From JAMLJG01 sp035327585 (GTDB lineage: Bacteria; Verrucomicrobiota; Kiritimatiellia; CAIVKH01): 64,000 nucleotides of DNA. Each line of letters begins with the position of its first letter. Within the stretch, counting starts at the first letter, position 1. The position numbers were made by a program, and so were the translations under genes. The DNA is taken from assembly GCA_035327585.1 (NCBI GenBank), contig DAOLDD010000013.1, positions 9,986-73,985 of the forward strand, in the 5' to 3' direction. The notes beneath the pieces are model-generated. The model worked only from the letters and a program-made list of their open reading frames with translations, had not been told where the DNA came from and made no database searches. Of this stretch, positions 57,268 through 64,000 are shown piece by piece.

Positions 57268-58094
57268 GCACGAGGCGGATCATCACGGGATTGGCGACAC
57301 TGGCCCTCGCGACGTTCACGGCGGGCGCGCAGAAGGTGCCGCTTCACGCGGCGGTGACCAATCCCATCTTGAATGAATATGGCGCACCACTTGCAAAGCC
57401 ACAGGGCGAGTTGGTGCAGTTTCTCTACGTGAACAGCGGCGTGCAGCCGCCCGCGGTCGATGGCCAGCCGCATCCCAACAATCCGGTCGTGTATACGAGC
57501 CGGATCGGGAACGGGATGGGCCGGGCCGATTCGGAGGGCAAATTCAGCGCCGCGATCACACCGCGTCCAGGCGGCCCGATCATCGCGCGGGTTTTCAACG
57601 CGCCGACGCTGGAGGAGGCATCGTTCTACGCGGATTCGCAGCCTTTCACGCCGCTGCAGGACCGGACGATCTTTTATCCCGTGCTCAACGCCACCACCAA
57701 TCCGCTCGATTCCGCCGATGATGATGGCGATGGCGTGCACAATTCGTGGGAGAAGAGCCTGGGTTCCGACCGGAACAATCCCGATACCGACGGCGACGGC
57801 GTGCCGGATGGCCATGAATTCCGCGCGGGCACCGGGTTGACGGATGCTGACTCGTTCCTCGCGATGGTCCGCCTGATGCCCCAGCCCGGCGGCCATCTGC
57901 GCGTCGAATGGGACGCCGTGCCGGGCAAGTCCTACCAGGTGCAATTCGCGGCCGGAGATCTGGCCGCGCCTGATCTGGTCTTCAGCAATGTCAACGCGGT
58001 TATCACGGCTGCACAGGCCGATACCCATACGACTATGACCAATGGCACGAGTATGCCCCTGGGCGTGTTCCGGGTGCGGTTGGTCGATGATTAA
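57264..58094 (+). CDS. secreted protein with Ca-binding (thrombospondin-3-like) loops, coupled to giant 2
   Basis: The 276-aa protein has a signal peptide (MSTRRIITGLATLALATFTAGAQ), an N-terminal beta domain of about 110 residues of unknown type, and two DxDxDG calcium loops: DSADDDGDGVHNSWE and DTDGDGVPDGHE (about residues 150-178). The C-terminal segment (LRVEWDAVPGKSYQVQFAAGDL) resembles domains seen in PVC secreted proteins. It begins at ATGA, overlapping the giant 2 stop by 4 bp, so it is translated with it and may be a partner or accessory of the giant protein (inference). Confidence 0.75.
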   Translation: MSTRRIITGLATLALATFTAGAQKVPLHAAVTNPILNEYGAPLAKPQGELVQFLYVNSGVQPPAVDGQPHPNNPVVYTSRIGNGMGRADSEGKFSAAITPRPGGPIIARVFNAPTLEEASFYADSQPFTPLQDRTIFYPVLNATTNPLDSADDDGDGVHNSWEKSLGSDRNNPDTDGDGVPDGHEFRAGTGLTDADSFLAMVRLMPQPGGHLRVEWDAVPGKSYQVQFAAGDLAAPDLVFSNVNAVITAAQADTHTTMTNGTSMPLGVFRVRLVDD

Positions 58095-58165
58095 ATTTTG
58101 CCAAAAGTTAACGAGTCCCGCATCAGTCCCACACCGTCGAAGCGTTCTATTCAGCGAAGCAGAAG

Positions 58166-58171
58166 AAGGAG
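58166..58171 (+). promoter_or_regulatory. Shine-Dalgarno AAGGAG deciding the start of the Calx-beta/lamin-tail gene
   Basis: AAGGAG lies seven bases before ATG 58179. It fixes the start there rather than at 58098, where no signal peptide would begin. Confidence 0.7.
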
Positions 58172-58178
58172 CCACATC

Positions 58179-60809
58179 ATGAAACGCAGCATTACACTCC
58201 CGACCATACTGACCCTTTTGTTTGCGGGCGCGGTATTCATCCCGTTGGCCAGTTACGCGCAAACCACGAACTATTTTACGGGATTTGAGGATGCCACGAA
58301 GGGCTCGTATGCAGCAGCCGACGTGACCTTGAGCGGAATTTCGTGGAATTTTACGGAAGCGCTGATTGGCACTGACGCAAATGACCGCAAAAACGGCACG
58401 AAGGCTGCACGAATGAGGACGAACAACGTCGCCGCCCTCACGATGCTGGCCGATATCACGAACGGGGCCGGTGTGGTCAGTTTCCTGCACGCGAAATTCG
58501 GATCGGACGGAAATTCCGAAGTCGCGCTGGACTACAGCACCGACGGCGGTTCGATCTGGGTAAATGCAGGCACGACGGCCGTCGAAAGCACCACGCTCAC
58601 CTTGTATTCGACCAACATCAACCAAACGGGAAATGTCCGGCTTCGCATTCGGAAGACCGCCGGAACCGCGAGCCAAAGACCGAACATCGACGATATCACC
58701 GTTCTCGCGCCCGGCGAGGCGCCTGCCCCAACGACGAATGTTCAGTTCACCACGTCCTCCGCATCCATTGGCGAGGCGGGCGGCGCCTACACCGTGACGG
58801 TGTACAAAACGCTGGCGGAGGGAAATGTCAGCGGCAGCGTGACCCTCGGCGGGACGGCCACCGAAGGCGCGGACTACTCCATCGACACGACGAACTTCAC
58901 GATGAACGGCGCGACGACGTCGGCCACCTTCGTGATCACGATCAACGATGACGGCGACACGGAATCGGCCGAGACGGTCACGCTCACGCTGGCCAATGTG
59001 CTCGGCGGCACGATTTCCCCGCCTTCGGTGTTTACGCTGACGATCACGGACAACGACGGCACGCCGCCGCCGAGCGGTGAGCCCTGGATCAACGAGTTCA
59101 ACTATGATCCGCCGGGAACGGACTCGAATGAATTCGTCGAAATCGCGGGACCGGCCGGACTTGACCTCGCCGCCTACCGAATCGTGCTCTACAACGGATC
59201 GGGCGGAGCGGTCTATTCGACCATCGCGGGCAGCGGGCTGATTCCCGACGAAGGGTGCGGGTTTGGCGCCATTGCCTTCGATGCGGTGGGGCTGCAGAAC
59301 GGCGCTCCAGATGGCATCGCGCTGGCGAAGGTCGACGCCGGGGTGACGTCGCTTGTTCAGTTTATTAGTTACGAAGGTGAAATGACGGGCGTCGGCGGCC
59401 CTGCTGACGGCGTTCTTTCCGAGGATGTGGGTACGCAAAATGGCGTTATTGAGACACTACAGGCAACCGGAACAGGCGCGGCGTACGCCGATTTTACCTG
59501 GGCGACCGGCACGATAAGCCGCGGCGTGTTGAATGTCGGCCAGACGATTGAGCCGTGCGGAGGCGGCGGGCCGGCCACCAACGTCAAGTTCAGCGCCAGC
59601 TCCGCCAGCGTGGCGGAGTCCGTGGGTTCCTACACGGTTACCGTCCACAAAACACTGGCGGAAGGCAATGTCAGCGGCTCCGTGACCCTCGGCGGCACGG
59701 CGGCAACCCCCGCGGACTACACGATCGACACGACGAATTTTACGATGAATGGCGCGACGACTTCCGCGACATTCGTCATCACGGTTAACGACGACGGCGA
59801 CACGGAGTCCGCCGAGACGGTCACGCTGACCCTGGCGAACGTGACCGGCGGAACGATCTCATCGCCCTCCGTATTCACGCTCACCATCAATGACAACGAC
59901 GTGTTGCCGCCGCCGAGTTTGAATGTGTGGGTCAATGAACTGCATTACGACAATGCGGGCGGCGACGTGAATGAAGGCGTGGAGATCGCCGGTCCGGCGG
60001 GCACGGATTTGACCGGGTATTCATTGCACTTCTACGACGGGCTCGTTGGCGGGCTCGGGGTGTACTTTGTCACGAATATCACCGGCGTCATTCCCGACCA
60101 ATCGAATGGGTTTGGAGCCATTTGGGTGGATTGCGAGCGTGGCGGTGATGATATTCAGAATGGCAGTGCAGACGGATTTGCACTGGTTTTTGGCAGCACG
60201 CAGGTCATTCAGTTCCTCAGCTATGAAGGCACGTTTACGGCTACGAGCGGCCCCGCCGCGGGATTGACGTCCACGGACATTGGCGTGCAAGAGGGCAGCA
60301 CGACGCCGGAGGGCTGGTCCTTGCAGTTGTGCGGCAGCGGCACGAACTATGCGGCGTTCGCCTGGTCGACGAACCTTCCGCACTCACGCGGCCTGCTGAA
60401 TGAATGCCAGTCGATTCCAGGCGGCGGCAGCGGCTACACGCCGGAACAGGAGGGGTACATCCTGGTGCACTGGGGTACCGTCGGTGCATACACAGGCGAT
60501 GAAGCGGATGACGACGGCGATGGGTTCAGCAATCTCGAGGAATTCATCGCGGGGACGATCCCGGTCCCGCCGACCGGCGCGAGCAGCTTCTTCGAAGGCA
60601 CGGCCCTCACCAACGGCGCGTCCCGGTTCGTGGTGTTCCCGACGCAGACGGGCCGACTGTACCGGCTGTGGTCGACCCCGGCTCTGTTTCCCACGCAAAC
60701 TTGGACGTCGGTGGCGGGACCGACCGCCGGCACGGGCGGCGACGTCTCGCTGACCGACGGCGTGAACACCAACCTGGGCGTCTACCGCTTGAGCGTGGAG
60801 TTGGATTGA
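58179..60809 (+). CDS. secreted Calx-beta / lamin-tail domain protein
   Basis: The 876-aa protein has a signal peptide (MKRSITLPTILTLLFAGAVFIPLASYAQ) and a beta-sandwich (about 28-178) matching the start of giant 2 (shared KNGTxxAR, GNVRxRIR). Two near-identical Calx-beta domains (about 185-294 and 465-576; TLAEGNVSGSVTLGGTA, DDGDTESAETVTLTLAN) alternate with two lamin-tail-like domains (about 301-461 and 581-746; WINEFNYDPPGTDSNEFVEIAG, WVNELHYDNAGGDVNEGVEIAG). A Ca loop, DDDGDGFSNLEEF, lies near 774-795. Calx-beta domains often bind calcium. It probably belongs to the same surface system as the giants. Confidence 0.85.
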   Translation: MKRSITLPTILTLLFAGAVFIPLASYAQTTNYFTGFEDATKGSYAAADVTLSGISWNFTEALIGTDANDRKNGTKAARMRTNNVAALTMLADITNGAGVVSFLHAKFGSDGNSEVALDYSTDGGSIWVNAGTTAVESTTLTLYSTNINQTGNVRLRIRKTAGTASQRPNIDDITVLAPGEAPAPTTNVQFTTSSASIGEAGGAYTVTVYKTLAEGNVSGSVTLGGTATEGADYSIDTTNFTMNGATTSATFVITINDDGDTESAETVTLTLANVLGGTISPPSVFTLTITDNDGTPPPSGEPWINEFNYDPPGTDSNEFVEIAGPAGLDLAAYRIVLYNGSGGAVYSTIAGSGLIPDEGCGFGAIAFDAVGLQNGAPDGIALAKVDAGVTSLVQFISYEGEMTGVGGPADGVLSEDVGTQNGVIETLQATGTGAAYADFTWATGTISRGVLNVGQTIEPCGGGGPATNVKFSASSASVAESVGSYTVTVHKTLAEGNVSGSVTLGGTAATPADYTIDTTNFTMNGATTSATFVITVNDDGDTESAETVTLTLANVTGGTISSPSVFTLTINDNDVLPPPSLNVWVNELHYDNAGGDVNEGVEIAGPAGTDLTGYSLHFYDGLVGGLGVYFVTNITGVIPDQSNGFGAIWVDCERGGDDIQNGSADGFALVFGSTQVIQFLSYEGTFTATSGPAAGLTSTDIGVQEGSTTPEGWSLQLCGSGTNYAAFAWSTNLPHSRGLLNECQSIPGGGSGYTPEQEGYILVHWGTVGAYTGDEADDDGDGFSNLEEFIAGTIPVPPTGASSFFEGTALTNGASRFVVFPTQTGRLYRLWSTPALFPTQTWTSVAGPTAGTGGDVSLTDGVNTNLGVYRLSVELD

Positions 60810-60862
60810 TCCGGTTCGACGCGGTCAGCGCCCGCGTCCACAGCGTGCGTAAACGTTATGCT

Positions 60863-60885
60863 GTAGCCGCGCCCGCCGGGCGCGG
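60863..60885 (+). repeat. single GTAG-headed palindrome (REP-like), perfect copy
   Basis: GTAG plus CCGCGCCCGCCGGGCGCGG, perfect arms CCGCGCCC/GGGCGCGG with loop GCC. It lies between the stops of convergent genes (60809 and 60900), a typical REP position, and may act as a shared 3' hairpin. The related copy is 20952-20974. Confidence 0.85.
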
Positions 60886-60899
60886 TTCCCGGGGTTCGG

Positions 60900-62834
60900 C
60901 TATCGCGACTCCGCGACTGCGGCATTGTTCGTGAAGCTGGCCTCGAATGTTTGCGCGACTTCCGCGTTCATGCGTCGTGCTTTGCGCATTGCTTGTTCGG
61001 CCTGCGCGAGCTGGCCATTGGCCTCGTAGGCCTTGCTCAACCACAGCCACGAGAGGATCGCGTTCTTTCGCAGCGAGACTGCGCGTTTCAGCGAGGCAAT
61101 GGCCTCCGCGTTTTTCCCGCGTTGCAACTGGCAGATGCCAAGCTGCTGCCAGCCGTTTACATAGGTGGGGGATTTGCGCGTCACGGTGAGCAGCAGCGTT
61201 TCCGCCTGGGAAAAGCGAAGCAATGCGTAATACAGCGCGGAAGCGCCGATCAGGCGGGGATTGTTGCGGGAGGGGAGCCAGGTGAACGCCGTGCGTTCCT
61301 GTGTGCGGCGCGAATTTTCCAACGCCTTTAAACCGGACTTTTGCAGTTCAAAATCCTGCAGCATGCGCGAGTGTTCACGTGTTTTGCGCAGCATGACGAT
61401 GGTGGTCCCGTCGAAATACGCCAGGCCCCATTCGCCCGCGTCGAGCAGTCGCCGGGTCGCCGCTCCGCTGCCCGGCCAGCTGCTGTTCAGGACGATTGCC
61501 TCGGGCTGGTGCTTTTCGAGCAGCGCGGTCCATGCCTCCGGCTGGCCCATCAGGCCGCGGGCCAACTCCTGGTAGAATTCGAGCCCATACAGCGGCGCGC
61601 GCGAGTCCGTGAAAATTTTGCGACCCGGCAGGCGCCACGCCAGGTAGCCGCCATCCTGGATCATGTGGATGGCCTTCGTCGGGAATTCCGGGCGGGCGAG
61701 AATCGTGGCGCACGCATCTTCCGGAAACAGATCTTTCGCCGTGCCGAGACCGAAGGAGGAGGCGCTTCCGGTCCGGTTGTAGTAGAAATTGCTGCAAATG
61801 AGCAGGAGCGAGAGCGCGGACGCTCCGGCGAGCATGCTGCGACCCGCGGACGCCCACGCGTCGCCGTCCAACTTCCGGAAGATCCAATTCGCCAGCCCCT
61901 GCAGGCTGTAGGAGGCAAAGGGGAGGAGCAGCAGTCCACTGAACGCGAGATAGCGGGGGGAAAGCACCAGCAGGAAGGCGCCCGCCACGCCGAGGGTTGT
62001 GATGGAGATCGGCAAGCGCCCGGATACGGTGATGAATCCACTGGCCACGATCGCCAGCATCACGGTTTGGATGTGTCGCGCGAAGGAGGGCGCGAATTCG
62101 CCGTGGAACAACGATATCCATTCCAGCAGTGCGCCGGAATTCGGGTTCAGCAGTGTGGACCAGGCGATTGAGTGCAAGCGGAAGCCGTAAGGATTCACGA
62201 ACGTGACGGCCAGCAAAGCCAGCGGAATCCAGGGCGCCAAACGTTTGCCGCCGGTGCGCCGGTCTTCAAAAGCGAAGAGGGCGGCAATCAACGAGCCCAA
62301 TAGAAACGAGCTGTGCATGTTGGTCCACATGATTTGCGTGGGAACCAGCACCAGCAGCACGGTGCGGGTTTGTGCGCGAGCGAGGGCATGCATGCATAGC
62401 GCGGTGAACAAGAGCGCGGGACCGTGGGGCCCAACGGCCAGGGTGGGAGCCACCAGCCAGGCGCAGGCAAGAATACCGAGGGAGCGGGCCGCATCGCCCG
62501 AACCGGGCCCCGCGAGCGGCAGCAGCAGGACGAATGCGCCGACCACGCAGGCCGCGAACACCAGCGTCACCAGCGGAGCGCCGCCGGTGTCCCAAAGACG
62601 GTACAGGGCCGCGTCGTACAGCCACGTGGCGTTGACCCAGACGGCCTCGCCGGTGGTGTAGGCGAAGGGGTCCGTCTCCGGCCGGCCGGCTTCCGCGATG
62701 TGGCGGCCGGTGGCCAGATGCATCCAGAAATCGGAGTTCGAAATCGTGCGGATGCTGAAAAACGTCAGCGCGAGAAGGGCGAGCAGGAGAAGATATCGCG
62801 CGAGCGGGGGGGACGTGGAGGAGTCGTGTTGCAT
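60900..62834 (-). CDS. polytopic membrane protein with C-terminal TPR
   Basis: The 644-aa protein has about ten to eleven hydrophobic helices in its first 360 residues (starting YLLLLALLALTFFSIRTISNSDFWMHLATGRHI), a periplasmic-type middle domain (about 375-480), and TPR-like repeats at the end (INGW/VNGWQQLGICQLQRGKNAEAIASLKRAV, ILSWLWLSKAYEANGQLAQAEQAMRKA). The start resembles glycosyltransferase-like integral membrane proteins of unknown activity (DFWMHLATG is common in them). A TPR tail suggests protein contacts. Function is not assigned. The next gene upstream (63678-62890) is on the same strand with a 55-bp gap. Confidence 0.7.
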   Translation of the reverse strand: MQHDSSTSPPLARYLLLLALLALTFFSIRTISNSDFWMHLATGRHIAEAGRPETDPFAYTTGEAVWVNATWLYDAALYRLWDTGGAPLVTLVFAACVVGAFVLLLPLAGPGSGDAARSLGILACAWLVAPTLAVGPHGPALLFTALCMHALARAQTRTVLLVLVPTQIMWTNMHSSFLLGSLIAALFAFEDRRTGGKRLAPWIPLALLAVTFVNPYGFRLHSIAWSTLLNPNSGALLEWISLFHGEFAPSFARHIQTVMLAIVASGFITVSGRLPISITTLGVAGAFLLVLSPRYLAFSGLLLLPFASYSLQGLANWIFRKLDGDAWASAGRSMLAGASALSLLLICSNFYYNRTGSASSFGLGTAKDLFPEDACATILARPEFPTKAIHMIQDGGYLAWRLPGRKIFTDSRAPLYGLEFYQELARGLMGQPEAWTALLEKHQPEAIVLNSSWPGSGAATRRLLDAGEWGLAYFDGTTIVMLRKTREHSRMLQDFELQKSGLKALENSRRTQERTAFTWLPSRNNPRLIGASALYYALLRFSQAETLLLTVTRKSPTYVNGWQQLGICQLQRGKNAEAIASLKRAVSLRKNAILSWLWLSKAYEANGQLAQAEQAMRKARRMNAEVAQTFEASFTNNAAVAESR

Positions 62835-62889
62835 GGATGTTGGCGTTTGTGTGCGTGCGGGATTAGCTTTCCGTTGAGACTCGATGCCG

Positions 62890-63678
62890 TCAAGGCTCTT
62901 CTAGAGCCTGGTCGACCGTCACCAGTTCATCCTCCATGATCTCCTCGGCCACCGGAATATCCACCACCGTGCGAATCCGTTCGATCAAGCGCTGGTTCAA
63001 CAGTTTTCGCATTTCCGCCGCCTGTTCGATGGAATCGAGGGCCGGATTAAACGGGGTCAGGTGGAGGGTCACCCCCCTGGGCTCCGGGACCGGCCGTTCC
63101 GGCGCCTCGACGACCGGCTTCGCGGCGAGGGCGCGCGTGACGGCGGCTTCGATGGAAAGACCAGATTCCTCGATGAACTCGCGCCAGGCTGGGCTGGGAT
63201 TCCGCCAGAACGCGGAGAAGGCCGGGCGCGTCACCCAGTAGGCTTTTTCCGCCGCATCCAGCCCGTCCATTCCGCGCCGGAGCCAGCCGATGACCACGGA
63301 GTCCGTGCCGGATTCGGCATACAGCGCGCCCAGCGCGGCGCTGGTTGCGGGGGAGGCGTTGCCCTGTCGCTGCAGCTGGGCCAGCCAGCGGATCGCGAGC
63401 GGATGGTCGCCTTCCGCCCACGCGCACAACGCCGCCAGATGCCGGGCCGCAGCATCGCCGGGGCAGCGATTCAGACAGCGGAGGAAATCCTGCCGGGCGT
63501 CTCCATAGGCCTCTGCCTCGAAGTGGGCCAGCGCGCGCAGCCAGACCGTGCGCGCTTCCTCGTCCTGTACGATGCAGATGCCGGGCGCCACGAGTGCGTA
63601 ATCTTCAACGGAAGGCGCCGCCGCCGCGCCTTGTACCACAAGGAGAAAGCCCAGCGCGGCTGACGTGATCCGCTTCAT
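62890..63678 (-). CDS. secreted TPR-like protein of unknown function
   Basis: The 262-aa protein has a signal peptide (MKRITSAALGFLLVVQGAAA). The helical middle has TPR-like repeats (ARTVWLRALAHFEAEAYGDARQDFLRCLNRCPGDAAARHLAAL, then GDHPLAIRWLAQLQ), with a C-terminal tail rich in Glu and Val. The frame is open upstream to 63969, but that part would cross the palindrome array; ATG 63678 gives the clean signal. It is likely paired with the TPR membrane protein downstream. Confidence 0.7.
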   Translation of the reverse strand: MKRITSAALGFLLVVQGAAAAPSVEDYALVAPGICIVQDEEARTVWLRALAHFEAEAYGDARQDFLRCLNRCPGDAAARHLAALCAWAEGDHPLAIRWLAQLQRQGNASPATSAALGALYAESGTDSVVIGWLRRGMDGLDAAEKAYWVTRPAFSAFWRNPSPAWREFIEESGLSIEAAVTRALAAKPVVEAPERPVPEPRGVTLHLTPFNPALDSIEQAAEMRKLLNQRLIERIRTVVDIPVAEEIMEDELVTVDQALEEP

Positions 63679-64000
63679 CCGGCAACCGTGGCGCGGAAGC
63701 CCTTCACCCGTCAAGTCGCGAGCGTGAGGACTTACCCCGGTTTTCGCCTGCCCCCACCGGCCTTGCGCCGGTGGAGCAAAAGTTCCCCGGCTACCGGGAC
63801 ACGAGGCCAACCCTGCGCGATCCGGCGCATCCGCGTCGCGGATGCGAAAACGCACGCGTTTTCGCCCGCGCGCATGCGCGGGCGCCGGGTCGCGCCCAAC
63901 TGGGTTTGCCGCCCGGTAGGCCCAACCCACTTCTTCACCACCGGCGCAAGGCCGGTGGGGTCGTTTCACTTGTTGAAGCCCGTCCTTCTCGATCTGCGAA
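63679..64000. repeat. nested palindrome array at the window end
   Basis: The 322-bp stretch has no gene. Outer arms 63751-63774 and 63938-63960 are inverted copies of each other, and each is itself a hairpin around CCACCGG...CCGGTGG. Between them stand perfect hairpins GCATCCGCG-T-CGCGGATGC (63827-63845), CGAAAACGCACGCGTTTTCG (63845-63864) and CCCGCGCGCATGCGCGGG (63865-63882). This resembles a REP cluster, not an array of spacers. Confidence 0.8.

Noticed and set aside
63751..63960. CRISPR array
   Set aside because: The hairpins differ in sequence, and no regular repeat-spacer pattern is present.

Overview
This window is a high-GC bacterial chromosome segment. It probably comes from the PVC superphylum (Verrucomicrobiota or Kiritimatiellota). 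That is inferred from the mix of a DUF1800/DUF1501 pair, a SUMF1-NnrS denitrification-type cluster, LamG/PEGA secreted proteins, a K+-dependent membrane pyrophosphatase and giant secreted repeat proteins. No rRNA is present to confirm it.

Region 1 (1-2348, + strand) is the end of a nitrogen-oxide-type cluster: the tail of a formylglycine-generating-enzyme-like domain, a SCO copper chaperone, a small Cys-rich putative zinc-binding protein and NnrS, all overlapping. Region 2 (2349-7448, - strand) runs YyaL/DUF255 thioredoxin-like protein, then DUF1800, then DUF1501. Region 3 (7710-24650) is mostly housekeeping and small secreted proteins: amidase, HAD-like protein, zinc-ribbon membrane protein, RsuA/RluB-type pseudouridine synthase, phosphoesterase, LamG proteins, leuS, a four-helix-bundle gene framed by inverted repeats, hppA with a downstream unknown, tRNA-Ser(UGA), a PEGA-like protein, and a REP-associated (Y1) transposase bracketed by 35-bp inverted repeats.

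Region 4 (24745-60809, + strand) is the most striking part. Two giant secreted genes, 17.3 kb and 15.0 kb (5756 and 5008 aa), fill half the window. A coupled 276-aa Ca-loop protein and an 876-aa Calx-beta/lamin-tail protein follow. The giants share undesignated modules: one carrying a DxDxDRxxD loop and a DDDTxPP linker, an end module with VFGTNRLPAG, and an N-terminal beta-sandwich also found in the 876-aa protein. They look like a cell-surface or extracellular matrix/adhesion system. Region 5 (60900-63678, - strand) has a polytopic TPR membrane protein and a secreted TPR-like protein, followed by a palindrome array to the window end.

The second theme is repeats. A family of palindromes headed by GTAG, arranged singly or as inverted pairs (the REP/BIME pattern associated with RAYT transposases), sits at gene borders and also inside coding sequence, including an in-frame 54-bp copy in leuS and one in the signal-peptide region of the SCO gene. 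Other short-word repeats (GGAAGAC, GTGAAC, GTCATTGG, CACGGAG, TTTACAGACGTTG) decorate most gaps. No CRISPR array, rRNA or prophage was seen.
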